DNA of 64,000 nt from Turritopsis dohrnii (lineage: Eukaryota > Cnidaria > Hydrozoa > Anthoathecata > Oceaniidae). Below the pieces are notes generated by a model. The model did no database searches. It was not told the DNA's origin and was given only the letters and a program-made list of their open reading frames with translations. The stretch's first letter is position 1, and every line of letters begins with the position of its first letter. The position numbers were made by a program, and so were the translations under genes. Where the stretch lies: contig BQMF02000471.1 of NCBI GenBank assembly GCA_027922465.2, positions 124,001-188,000 on the forward strand, in the 5' to 3' direction. This document shows, piece by piece, positions 12,701 to 23,976 of the stretch.

Positions 12701-15700
12701 TTGACTGAAAGATTTTCATTTTGATTTAATTGTTTTAGTTTCTTGAAACCGCGATCGGTGGAAAACCTTAACATCACTTTGTCAGATACAACTGTTCAAT
12801 TGACATGGACGAATGATGAAAAGTCATGCACAATTCGCATGAAAAAGTTGGGTGTAAAAAGTGACTGGCAGGTGTTCAAACACGCCTTTCAACAAACGTC
12901 AGTCACAATTCCAGTGGAGAGGAATGCATACTATAAATTTCAGATTTGCTCATTATCTGATGTATTGGATGTGGAGTCAAATCCTGCGGAAATCACCAAT
13001 CATCTCTAGTAAGGTGTTTTCAAGGAATGTTTATTAATTAAATTTATAAATATGATAGAAAGATTAAGGTTTGTCAAGAAAGAATTTTCACCATTGGTCA
13101 TCCTTTAAGATTAGGATAAGTGAAAGTATTGTGATTGGTAAAGAGGGTTATTCTGTGCAATTCTTGTCTAAACTTGCTGTGTCACTGTGTCACTGGTGGT
13201 TACTTACTTACTTACTTAAAAACTACATGATAATTTCGTGTTGTATTGGCGAAATACACAAAAACTAAATACAAATGTTACGATCTTCAATAATATCCTT
13301 GTTTTTAAATTTTCTTTTGATCTCATTTAAAAGAACTATTTTTTCTCTGTTTTAGCTTCAGCCCATTATTCATCGTTTATAACGAAAAACGGTACAATTT
13401 CTATGGTAAGGTTTGGATGTTTTCTTTCCATGAATGTCATAATATTCAGATGATTGGAATGACGTCATTTTTAAGAAACTTCATCTACCATTTCAAGTCA
13501 ACCAAAAAAACTTTAAGTAAGCGAAGGAAGAAATGGTTTATTTATCAATGCTGGCTTTAAAATATCTCATACTAAATATACACACATGGGATTTAAAATA
13601 TTGTCTTTCCAAAACACAAAGTCGTCATAACCAAGGGATGGACATATTTATTTTTGATACTAGAAATACTAAATGAATTCAGCTCTGAGAAAAATGAACG
13701 TCTCCGTTAACAAAAATATATTGATGAACGATTGTATCATAAACTTAGACCTGATGCGCGATTCCAAGGAAGTCCATAAGGTTCGTAGGTGACGTTTTCT
13801 TAATGATTAAAGGAACGCATCTAAATGAATTCCATGACCATTTTAATGCTTTACACCCTTAAATTCAACTGAATAAGAAAATGATGGATCGATTCCTTTC
13901 CTGCATACGCTAGTGACTCGTAATGACGGTAATATATCAGGAAGCCCACTCATACTCATCAGTATCTTAACTACACTTCAAACCATCCATTGTACTGCAG
14001 TGTCCTCATCGTTAGATAGAGCGGTCGACGTAGTTAGTGGAGGAAATGACCGAAAGAAAGAAATCTCTCATGTTGACTGCTTTTTGCCAAATTCGAAAAA
14101 ACACTGACATGAAAAAAGTCATAGACCGGGAAAACGGTTAGACAGCTAGAAAGGTGAAAGAGTCAATAAATGGTATCATATTTTTTAGAGAGTTATACCT
14201 TATACCTTGCATGGAAGAAGAACATTTAATCCGCCCACATTATCGCATACGCCATTTCATGTAATTCGGTAAAATGTGCACTCCTACGCAGTGTCGCAAT
14301 GTGAAGAAGCAAGTTTTATGAAAGTTTTCATAAAAATATTTCCGAAAAAACAACTATTTTGGTGCGCGAAATCTTAAGTTCGACTTTTATAATAATATAA
14401 TCCATGATTTTTATTTTCATATTTTCATTATTGACCTTATTTATTATACACTTCTTCAGTAGGTATATACATAATATACAAAATACTGGTATAAATGAAG
14501 GACCTGTTGAACCTAAAATCTAACTAGCGTAAAGTTTAAAAACAATTTGTTGCAAATCTAACAGTATAGACAAATGTGATATTTAGAATGAAAACTGCCA
14601 CGTGTTTAACCATGACCATAGATTTACAAGTAACTATGACAATGTCAGTTTTGCAAAAATCTCGAAGCACCAACAACCTTGAGCATTAAGGCATGTTACT
14701 CAAAATTAAGGACATTGGATAGAATCAGAATTTAAAATTAAATCACAATCAGGGAGACTGGGAAAAAGCAGTTAAAATGGGATAGGGAGGAGGAGGAGGA
14801 AGAGGGTGGAGCGCTGATAAAATGCTCTCGAATGCTACGCGATCAAAAATCGCAATGGAGATTCGTCGTCAAAGAGAAATGGTCATGCTAGCTGTGAACG
14901 AGCCATTGCTTTTTATCATAAAAGAATAAAAACAACAGTTTTCCATGGCAACGAAATAAAATTTTGTATTTATAATTTACATTTATACATTACAAAAATA
15001 TAATCTTCCCTTTCTATGACAGAATTTTCGCTTTTTGTTCAAAGTTCTAATTAACACCCGGGCGCTTATTAATTTCTGAGTAAATGTTAAGCGTCTGGGC
15101 ACTTATTGGAGAAGGGTGCTTATAGAAGTATTTTTTACTAGAGGGAGGGGCTTATTAGAGAAGGGCGCTTATTGGAGAGGGGTGCTAATTAGAGAGAATA
15201 CGGTATCTATTTGGATAAATTAGAAATATTACACTTATTTACTGTGTATAGACGAGTTTCAAACGAACTAGAACGAAATGGATTTAAATTGATAATAAAT
15301 ATGAAAAAATCTTATCTTGTTGTCTTTAAAAGCAGATTTCCACTTAGCTGGATCAGATCGGAACGCGCCGGAGTTTTGATCCACGCATGCGCAATTTCTT
15401 CTTTTTACGATCCAGCTCAATCCAAATTCAGCAGCTGGATCAGAAAGGATCTGTTTTTTTGGCCATTGAATAATCAATATTTTACCACGTGATTTGTACA
15501 AATAGTAGCTTGAATGTTGAACCTCATGTTAACGGAACTCGTGCACAACTGCAAGACTACTTTCAAAACAAAATGGTTGAACAGCAGAATCAAGAGCCTG
15601 AAGAATTATATCTATATCATAATTTAATGAAATAAAATGATTCTACAAAATGGAACCCACTTGAATGTTTTCCAGCAACAACAAAATACTTTGAGATCAG

Positions 15701-18518
15701 AAACTTTCGCGCTTTTGGCCCTATTTTGCGAAAGTTTATGCCTTTGGAAATTTCAAAACAGTAAAACGCGAAAGTTTTTTTACCCGAAATCATAGATAAT
15801 TTCAAAAACACGAAAGTTTTTTCACGTGAAAAAAATGCTATGTTTGCAATGTGGTACATCGGTGAAGATGGAGAAACCGATAACGAAACCGATTCTGAGT
15901 GGGAAGTTGAAGAAAATTAGTGATTTTTACTTTTACTTTTACTAAATCATCATGGTCATCTAGATATATAAAAAAGAGATAGTAGATATGATGCCAAGCT
16001 ACCCTGTTTTATGGACTGTGGCTTTACAATCATACAAAGACTTGAATAAAAAGGAAAATGCATGCAGGGAAATCAGTTTCAGTCATTGCAATAGTGTGTG
16101 GTCACTGGTCAAAACCACCCGTTTTTTGTATTTTTCTCTTAATTTTATTCGTTATCTACTTCTTCTTGCGATGATAATTAACAGAAGTGTACGGACATTT
16201 AAAGCAGTCATTTTGTATATTTACAACTTGAAAAAGGATTTTGGCACCCATAAGTGTAAAATTATTTTTTCGTGTGGATCGGACAGGATTGGATCGTCAA
16301 TCCTGTCCAGCTAAGTGGAAATCAGCCTTAAAGCACCTCCTAAGGAATCGATTAGACAGACATAATCTTTAGATTTACTGCATGGAGTGATGCATAGAAA
16401 CTATTTAATTAACATGTAAATGACTTTGATTTGATCAATGGAGCATTTTTGTTGTAGCATACAGCAATTATTGAGCATAACACGCTGATAGTTATAAGTA
16501 TTATGTCTTCTGAAAAACCATATAAATCAATAAAATACGTGTCATACTCTACTTCACTTCCTCGGTTTGCGGTACGGAAAGTATTCGTTTATCAATTAAT
16601 TTCGTTGTTTTTTGACGCGTTATCAAATACTACGAATACAAATAGAAAACCTTCAATTTCATTGGTTTAAAATCGAAATGGTATATAAGTTCAACCGAAA
16701 AAACTGACTTGAATTCAACTTAAGAACCAAAAAGTGCGGTACACTTTACTCCCCATTTGTGAAGCCAAATTTTCTTCTGCGCATGCTTAAACTGCTTTCA
16801 GTATTATACTGAGAAGAAGAAATCTTTTATGGTGTCTCTGGAAGAGAATGAATTGATTAAACAAATACCATGCTTCAGAGCTTTCTGTATTTCAGCTATC
16901 CAAGTAGAGAAAATGTATCCCGGACCTAAAATAATCAAATACACTGTGTGCAGTGATCAACAACATTGTACTTTAAAACCCCAAGCAAAACAAAAGTAAT
17001 TATTCAAATAATTACTAATGAATAAAATATTCATTCCTTACTCAAGTAGCCAAAAACTGGAAGAAAAGTTGAAATTAAGTCTGCTAAAATTTTTATTTAC
17101 AAATTTCTGTTTTCATCCCTTACTTTACCTTAAAGGTTGAATTTATTCGAAAAAAATGCATCGGTAGAGGCCACACACAATTGTTGTGTTTCCCCATCTT
17201 TCCTTTTCAGTTTCCCTTTCATGTTTCTTTTTTTCGAAAACATTTGTGTGTATAGATTAGCCTAGTGTAAATCAATCTTTAAGCGTGAGAAAAGTTAAGT
17301 TTTGTGTCACGTGGTTTGCGACAGAAAGTGTTATTATCATATGTTACATTGTCGAATATATCGTAAACCAATCATGTCGATAGAAAGTGTTCTAAAATTT
17401 TCTCATATAATTCCATTTCGTTCCATTCAAATTCATTTCTACTTGGTTCAATGTTGTTTTGGTTGGAAAATTTTGTGTTTTTTGAATTGTGTGAGTATAT
17501 GATCATCTTTGTGTGATTTTTTCGTAGAACTTCTGCTTTTGAAATATGGCGATCCCTCTTCAATTTAAAATGCCGCTTTTCTTTATCTTTTCCAGTTTCG
17601 TTCTTGTTAAAGATTAAACATGTTTATTTCCTTACAAAACATCGAATTTCATAAAAGTTATCATCGACCTTTGAAACGTTCAGACATTTTTCATTAAATT
17701 TTCGTTTCAAAAAAAAACTAACTTCTCAGTTTGAAACCTGTCAACCTGTTTCCATGAATGTTTTTTATATTTTTATTACGAGAGATATATTAATATTCAT
17801 ATTCTACATTCGTTTATATAATTCTCAAATCCTTTCCATCCATATTTGTATTTCAGTTTTTTAAAAAAAAAAATTATCAACGTCAAATTTAATTTTTTCA
17901 TGAAAAATTTTGTTACTTTCCTGAAAATTTTATATTTTATATTTATCCTTTTATTTTCTGTTTGTTTATTTCCATTTTGTTATTATTAAATCGTTTGTTT
18001 TCATTTCTTCAGATCTTCAGAACCTCATGCGTGATGGTGAGTGGGATAGGTTTCAAGTTATTTTGAACCTCAATCCTTCCATCGTCACCATGAGAGTTTG
18101 GTCTAATCGAACATTGATGATTAGAGCAATCGAAGACTACAATTCACCACTATCCATCATCAAACAAATGATGCACCATGGTGCTGATGTCGATGATGTC
18201 GATAATGCTGGATTTAACGTCATACATTACGCATGTTGGAGAAACCGTGTGGATTGTTTGAAACTATTCTACTCATACAACTCATCAAAACATCCATACA
18301 TGAGGCGTACTGGATGGAACAACAACAGAACAGCTCTACATCTTGCTTGTCAGTTTGGTAGTTACGAGTGTGTGGAGTTCCTTGTGAAAGTCGTCAAGGT
18401 GGAAAATGTCAACGTGAAAAATGACCGTAACAAAACAGCTTTTGATGACATTTGTAAATATTATCATGAAGACGATCGAGAAGAGAAGAAGAAGAAGATA
18501 GAAGAACTTTTTAAATAG
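6744..18518 (+). CDS. Death-fold-like / SF1 helicase-like ATPase / FN3 / ankyrin protein (1372 aa, 8 exons)
   Basis: Exons by my model: 6744-6831, 7520-7807, 8456-8752, 9579-9630, 9714-12281, 12739-13008, 13356-13405, 18013-18518. All introns are GT-AG, all phases match, and the total is exactly 1373 codons with the stop. Residues 1-29 begin MGNNKSS, a possible N-myristoylation signal. Residues 30-125 and 126-224 are two helical domains. The second ends in a death-domain-like TWQELKIVLQLLDHNSL, and each sits on its own phase-1 exon. Residues 242-1097 hold an SF1 helicase-like core: Walker A GPYGCGKS (560-567), Walker B LILDEVD (667-673), CMRNPKRVFEIA (744-755), TSHAGCRGREAELVI (987-1001) and VTRSTNQLILV with candidate arginine finger R1021. 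Two acidic or Ser/Glu-rich linkers lie between the later motifs. Residues 1098-1187 look like FN3, and 1205-1372 contain ankyrin repeats (TALHLACQFGSYECVEFLV). The function is unknown. A cytosolic NTP-driven sensor or adaptor is an inference from the domains. Confidence 0.8.
8834..9389. mobile_element. Non-autonomous inverted-repeat element in intron 3
   Basis: Terminal inverted repeats of about 32 bp with two mismatches, both starting AAAGGCTGAAATACACGAT. The 556-bp interior is non-coding. It sits in the intron between the exons ending at 8752 and starting at 9579. The family is not recognised. Confidence 0.75.
15055..15205 (+). repeat. Degenerate GCTTATTGGAGA tandem array
   Basis: About six imperfect units of roughly 20-30 bases carry GGGCGCTTATT or GGGGCTTATTAGAGA. 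The array lies in intron 7 of the helicase gene, just left of the TTAA-flanked element. Confidence 0.55.
15326..16331. mobile_element. TTAA-flanked non-autonomous DNA element (piggyBac-like)
   Basis: Terminal repeats AAGCAGATTTCCACTTAGCT (from 15330) and its near-complement ending at 16327 are each bordered by TTAA (15326-15329 and 16328-16331). TTAA duplication is the hallmark of piggyBac and Kolobok elements. The interior shows no transposase. It includes a run of CGAAAGTTT repeats (15690-15830) and subterminal GGATCGGA motifs. It lies in intron 7 of the helicase gene. Confidence 0.65.
15690..15830 (+). repeat. CGAAAGTTT short repeats
   Basis: Four spaced copies of a CGAAAGTTT or GAAACTTTCGCG motif with intervening T-rich sequence, inside the TTAA-flanked element. 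Similar CACGTGAAA/TTTCGTG motifs recur at 58760-59115. Confidence 0.4.
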
Positions 18519-19245
18519 ATTGTAAATATTTTTTTAGGATTAGATAATTTTATTGTCGATATTTTTTGTTAAATATGAATATGGAATGAATTTCGATCTA
18601 CTTTCGAATATTTTGAGTTCCGAACTTTTGCGAAAAAGTTTGTGATCATTTTTTTCTGGATAACAAATGATTTTCTAGGTTAAGATAAAATTTTTTCCGA
18701 TAGAAATTTTTTCTATTAGAATTTCATTCCATCTGATAATATTTTGAACGGGAAACGAGTTATGAATGAAGTTACGAGAACGACAGTTTTTGAGGAAATT
18801 CCAAGTATTCAGTTTCGTAAAAGGTTTTAATAGCTGATGAAATAATATAATTTTCAAAAAATCTTAATTCTATGATGAAAACAATTCTTGATTAAAACAA
18901 TTGAAAATAGGATCGAAAACTCCCGTCGAAAGCGTTTGATGGCGTTGATACGATGACGTCACGAGAAACGTTTTTCAACTTAAACTTTTCTTGTGAAGAT
19001 ATAAAGTTGTAAAAGTTCTTCTGACTTCATTCCTTTCTTAAAATGTTTTTATCATCGTGATATATCTATATGAAGAGAAGGAATTAATATGGCGTGAATA
19101 TTTCATCAGGGTGAACATCAGAGAGAAAATACCAAGTCGAACGAAAAAGTTCTTTTTATTCCCTTGACACTTCTATAAATAGAAATCTATCTATAAATAT
19201 CTTACGAACGTGACCAAAGTAAAGCTTATCGACAAGCTATCTCAA
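18519..19245. other. Intergenic sequence after the helicase gene
   Basis: AT-rich 3' flank with no supported gene. No clean AATAAA lies close to the stop at 18518, so the polyadenylation site is not placed. Confidence 0.5.
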
Positions 19246-19600
19246 TAGTCCTATTTATACTGAGACGAGTATAGCGACGGATAGAATAATTGTAAATTTT
19301 ATTTTCCTATCAGTATAAATAACAAGACAGTATAATCAGATGATGGAATGGGGAAAACTTCTTTCTATCAGTATAAATACATGATAGACAGAGTAATGTT
19401 TATACTGATGACACTTTAATTCGATCGTTGAATTTGATCATATTTGTGCATCGTTTCGATGGTCGAATTGAGATGGAAAAATAAAGAGAAAACTCTATCC
19501 ATCTAACTGTTTTTTTCTGATTTATACTGTCAGACAGAAAAATGTTTTTTGCAATTATTCTATCCGTCTCAATTTCTCCGTCTCAGTATAAATACGGCTA
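19246..19600. mobile_element. 355-bp inverted-repeat element with TATTTATACTGAGACG ends
   Basis: The left end TAGTCCTATTTATACTGAGA and the right end, its imperfect complement finishing at 19600, are followed inward by GACGGATAGAATAATTG on both sides. The motif CAGTATAAATA or its complement occurs six times across the element. No coding capacity. Confidence 0.7.
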
Positions 19601-19801
19601 ATGTCGTTCTCAAGATCAAAACGAAATTCTTAAAAAATTGAATCGATATTTCCCACAAATTCTTTATTTAAAATATTTGTTTCTATGGAACATGACGTCA
19701 TTCAATGAGGGCTGGTGGTTCAGAAATCAGGAAAAAAAAAAAAACGTTTTATGCTGGAATAATAAGTATCTCATTTCCGATGTTTTAAATTACGGACGTA
19801 A

Positions 19802-19941
19802 TTAAAGTCTGTTCAAAAAATATGTGGACTAATTTCAGTTACCATGTGGAAACCAGATTTAGCAAATTACATCAATTCCCTTGAGCCTGGTTTTTATATA
19901 AAAGCTGAAATCAGTCCACATATTTTTGGAACAGACTTTAA
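19802..19941. mobile_element. 140-bp palindromic MITE
   Basis: Near-perfect terminal repeats TTAAAGTCTGTTC plus AAATATGTGGACT occur at both ends, separated by about 80 bases. TA at the borders would suit Tc1/mariner. It lies 30 bases left of the two-gene transposon. Confidence 0.7.
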
Positions 19942-20393
19942 GAATGATGAAAAAGTTCGTGTAACATTTTCTATGGCGTTAGATGGCGGACAAAATTCAG
20001 AATGATTGCGATAGATGAAATGTTTCTTCTAAATTAAAATAAAGATATGCTATTCAATTTTAAAACTTTGAAGTAAATTTCTTTCAGATTGTTTTTTTAA
20101 AAGACGCTATCTTCAATTGTGTAATTTTGGAGAAAAATTCTTTTCATATTTAAAGTTTTGTAAAAAACAAATTTTTTCCATAGTGTTCTTTTTCAAATTG
20201 ACAAAAACTTCTCCAACGCTGATAAATTTTTACTTGAAATAAGTATTTTAAATTGTCATTTCCCGATTACAACTTGAAAAGATCTATTTTCAAATTGATG
20301 CTTTAAAACATCAATTTGAAATGTCATTTCAACAGATTGTGCGCGGGCAGTCTGCAGAATACACGCTTTCAGCAAGCATGCTACATTCTCAAG

Positions 20394-21661
20394 ATGGCGG
20401 ATGAACAAGAAGAACGGCACGCTGGGCCACCATCAGAAAAACTATCAGTGGAGGAACAATGTTTAAGTTATCTCCAACAAAGCATGCAAATTTTAAGGAG
20501 AGCAAGGGGTATATCATCCAGAAGTTCATCAGGGAATGCTACAACAACAACAACGATTAGTACCACCCCCTTCGCCACAAGACCTACTGGTGGTGGTGGT
20601 GGTGCTGCTGCAGCGGCCTCCTCCTCATCTTCTTCTTTTGCAGCAATCCCGATGGAAGTAGCGAATGTCGATAACAATCTTATCGCATCCACTGGTTTGT
20701 TTTCCTCCTGGAGTGAGCAAGCTGCCGAAGATTTTCGAAGATGCTTTCCAGGTCGAGGATCAGTTTCCAGTGGTAAAAGCGTTCAATGTCATCTTCCAAA
20801 CAGCAAAAGTATGTGTAAATTTAGTGATGGAAGAAAGAAATATGCAAGACGCTCAGTGCCATATACCACCACGAGAAGTATGAAGGGATTCGAAAATGTT
20901 GCTGGTCGAGGAGGCTTAGTAATTGATGGCCCATCATCTTCTGCTGTGTCAATGTCGAAAGGTACATGGACTCATGATTTCATATGCCTATCTTCTGTAT
21001 TAGCTGTTGAGACGCCAAAAAGTGAAGAGCTAAGAAAATTGAGAAATGCTGGTCTTGGTAGAAGGAAGGTATTGTTCAAGGACAAGTTTGGGGGGCACAA
21101 GCATGTCACTGAAACATTGGAAGCATATTTCCCTCGGTAAGTACAATAATGTTGGGATTTTTCAGCTAGAAAAAAAACAACCGGGTTCCTGGGCTGCCTA
21201 TTGTTTTTTTGTTACGGCTTATTTCAAGCTTTTCAAATGACATATTGATCTTATTTTTGTTTTGTTTTTATGTTTGCAAATTATGACCTAAATATTAATG
21301 ATCCAATCACTGAATTTTTTCATACTTGGTTTTCAACTTAATATATGTATAAATTATACAAATACAAAATTTCTAGGCTTCAAAATGTCATAATAACACC
21401 TACTAATCTTCCGTCATTTATATATGATATAGTAGCGTTGCTATTTATTTTTTCAGACTTAAGTCGCAAAATGGAGGCTACCAGTTGATGAAGGGAAAAT
21501 GTGGCGGCTCTGGAAGAAAGCCACTGGAAACCCTAACATGTTCTCCCTCTGGTTATGATGTGCAGGCATTGAAAGATGAAGCTAAATCATCTGTTATTTA
21601 TATTGTTCCACTTAATGATGACATTGATATAAGCCCATTAACAGTGAATGAGAAAAAGTAA
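20394..21661 (+). CDS. Transposon-encoded partner protein, HECT-associated-like domain (two exons)
   Basis: Exons 20394-21136 and 21457-21661 (donor CG|GTAAGT, acceptor TTTCAG|ACTT) give 315 residues. I chose the ATG at 20394 because CAAGATGGCG is a good initiation context; an in-frame ATG exists at 20316. The N terminus (MADEQEERHAG) is followed by Ser-, Thr-, Gly-, Ala- and Ser-rich homopolymer stretches at residues 40-85, likely disordered. The C-terminal third contains FICLSSVLAVETP, LRNAGLGRRKVLFKDKF, LEAYFPRLKSQNGGYQLM and SSVIYIVPLNDDIDISPL. I associate that pattern with the region in front of HECT domains in repeated fish and cnidarian proteins. No HECT catalytic domain is present here. 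Its place inside the terminal repeats makes it a transposon gene; its role in transposition is unknown. Confidence 0.7.
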
Positions 21662-22080
21662 TGATAATCTTCATCATAATGCTTGTGCCCTAATTTGCCT
21701 TCATTTGGTCAAAGTCGTTTACGTTCCATGTCTGTTGTCTCCCCACTTCTAAAAATATTCAATTTATAATACGGCACATCTCTAGATAACATTTCTGACA
21801 ATGAAAATCCCACCCCCGACAAACAGACAACAGTTAAGTGCTTTTAACATTTTTTAATATTTTATTATCTTTACGTTACTTACGTTATTATGTTCATTTG
21901 TTGTTTTGGTTGCGTTCGCATGGTGTTTACATATTTGCTCAACAATATGCATGGTGTTCAGAAGGATATTGGAAATCTTGCTTTTTTTACCATGGCATGT
22001 AAACTCTCCCTTTTTTATGTTTTTGTTTTGTTCATATATTTCACTGGAGAAAATAAAAACGAATGACGAACGTAATACAG

Positions 22081-23559
22081 TTAAATTCTTTCTTTTACTA
22101 TGTTTGCGGCTATCAGTAGTGCTTTCATGAAGATGTCAACGCCAAAACTTTCTGACACCTCCATAACATTTATTTCTTGAAATAAACGGCATTTCTCTGC
22201 ATCACTCAAGAGTTCTCTTACGACAATAGTTTCGACCCCTGTTCCATCATTCGTGTTTATTGGGCCGTCAAAGTCAACCCCATAGGAATCATCAGCTACA
22301 ATGATATCGCCTCGAGGTTGATAATGAACTTGTCCTAAAACCCATAGCTGGTTCGGTGAGCGATTTTGGCATGTGCGAAGAGCATGGCATCCCCATCCTT
22401 CACAAAACTTATGTAAGTCAGCATTGATTCGTGGTAAAAAAGTGAGATGAAGTATGCACAGATGGAATTCGTCATTTATATCCAACAGACCGCGATCTTC
22501 CAAATACCAAAAAACGCAATAATATTTGCTTAGGCAAGTACTAAAGACGTCTCTCCAGAGCCTTTCAATTCTCTGGTTGTGACAGGATTTACCTGCTATG
22601 AAACTTCTTCTTCCAGGGCCGCGCTGATGATGAGACAGCATGAATCTCGCTACATCATAATTCTCTATACCTTGATCTCCCCGTACGCGAGAAGGAAGGC
22701 CATATTTAGTAACAGCTGACACAAAGAGGTCAAGAACTGTTTTTGCTCGATTGTTTGTATTACAGCGTAAGTACATCACTTTCCGGGAATAACCATCGAT
22801 ACCTCCATGAACGACAAACCCCCACCTGATCAATTTATGGTTCCCGTCTATGTGCCAAAGGGCATTAGTGCCAGGAACACTATACTTACGGCGATATGTT
22901 GACGGGCTTTTGATGGATCTCGCGATGATTCCATCTGGATCTACATTCCACATAGCATGACGAACTCTTTCCCAGGTGACTCTTATATTACGTGCTGCCA
23001 GATGACCCTTCATTACACGAATACCAATGTTTGGAAAAGTACCATTTATTTCCTTAATGACATTTTCTAAATCATAATCTGAAATTTCCGAGTACTTCGG
23101 TACTTGTGATCGAAGATCATACTCTTGAATTCTCCGAGTAATAGTTTTTTCACTCACTTGCAATATCGATGCTATGTCTTTTTGACTAAATCCACATTCC
23201 AGACACTCTTGCAGCCACACACGAGGTATGTCATAGCATGGCCTTCCTGCATTGCCGGTGTAGGTCACTACTCGTGGCATGAAGTTTGGTAATAAGTCAC
23301 TGTCAAGTGTCTCCTTGAGTTTGTTTACCATCGAAATAAGAACGTCTACAATACTTTCATCCACGTAATTGGCAAAGGTAGCTTGTATGAATATTGGTAG
23401 TAAGCGTTCTGTGCGTGTCATAACATGGTCTAACGTTTCTTTGTCCCCTATACTACTGGATAATTCCGAAATCATAATTTCCAGTTCATTATAAGCATAT
23501 GTTTTAAACAACTCTTCAGGTGAAACACGTGGATCAGTCGCCATTTTTACTTGCACCAT
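22081..23559 (-). CDS. DDE integrase-type transposase (492 aa)
   Basis: An uninterrupted frame on the minus strand. Residues about 110-150 ([19 protein letters not shown], then TRRIQEYDL) form a helix-turn-helix likely to bind transposon DNA. Residues about 228-345 are an RNase H-fold integrase core with D238 (WHIDGNHK), D295 ([10 protein letters not shown]) and E332 ([11 protein letters not shown]). D295 and E332 are 36 residues apart, close to the classical D,D-35-E spacing, so the catalytic triad looks complete. A Trp-rich C-terminal part (SPNQLWVLG) follows. A second ATG at residue 6 has a better context (AAAATGG). It would cut and join DNA at the element's ends. It resembles the integrase-core proteins repeated in fish, cnidarian and other invertebrate genomes rather than retroviral pol, because there is no RT or gag. 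Confidence 0.85.
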   Translation of the reverse strand: MVQVKMATDPRVSPEELFKTYAYNELEIMISELSSSIGDKETLDHVMTRTERLLPIFIQATFANYVDESIVDVLISMVNKLKETLDSDLLPNFMPRVVTYTGNAGRPCYDIPRVWLQECLECGFSQKDIASILQVSEKTITRRIQEYDLRSQVPKYSEISDYDLENVIKEINGTFPNIGIRVMKGHLAARNIRVTWERVRHAMWNVDPDGIIARSIKSPSTYRRKYSVPGTNALWHIDGNHKLIRWGFVVHGGIDGYSRKVMYLRCNTNNRAKTVLDLFVSAVTKYGLPSRVRGDQGIENYDVARFMLSHHQRGPGRRSFIAGKSCHNQRIERLWRDVFSTCLSKYYCVFWYLEDRGLLDINDEFHLCILHLTFLPRINADLHKFCEGWGCHALRTCQNRSPNQLWVLGQVHYQPRGDIIVADDSYGVDFDGPINTNDGTGVETIVVRELLSDAEKCRLFQEINVMEVSESFGVDIFMKALLIAANIVKERI

Positions 23560-23976
23560 ACTTTCAAATTTATGTATATTTTACCGACCCAAAATGGGCG
23601 GAATTTTCGATACTGAGGCAACCGTGCCATGATAGTTTTGAAAATGATAACTTTTTAAAATGCCTTTTTGAAATAAATTAATTCCAAGACTGAGTTACAA
23701 AATTTGAAACAATTTGAAATATGAAATAATTAAAAATAATAGTTTTCCTTCAAAGTAAAGTATCAAAATACGACTTTTTTCAAAACATCTTCAAACAATA
23801 ATTATTTGAAATTAATTTTTTCCAAGTTATCAATCCAGAAAGCTTAGATAATCATAGAACTTTATAAAATGTCCTATTTAAAATTTCAAGAAGAAAAAAA
23901 ATTATTTTCTAATCAAACATTTTGTATACCAGTCAATCATTTTGAATTTTGTCCACTATCTAACGCCATAATTTTC

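Larger units (their letters stand above)
19972..23970. mobile_element. Complete 4.0 kb two-gene DNA transposon with integrase-type transposase
   Basis: Terminal inverted repeats of 37 bp (3 mismatches) begin TATGGCGTTAGAT at 19972 and end ATCTAACGCCATA at 23970. An exact 6-bp direct repeat ATTTTC flanks both ends (19966-19971 and 23971-23976), so the boundaries are well fixed. Inside are two convergent genes: a spliced gene on the plus strand (20394-21661) and an uninterrupted integrase-like gene on the minus strand (22081-23559). Intact reading frames, an exact target duplication and few terminal-repeat mismatches argue for fairly recent insertion. The 6-bp duplication and IS3-like integrase would fit the eukaryotic IS3EU group of Repbase, but I assign that only tentatively. 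Confidence 0.88.

Noticed and set aside
20468..20692. Antisense frame with poly-Ala and poly-Pro
   Set aside because: It is the complement of the low-complexity Ser/Gly/Ala stretch of the transposon partner gene.
20665..20883. Alternative frame inside the transposon partner gene
   Set aside because: It overlaps the main frame, which continues through a clean splice into the conserved C-terminal segment.
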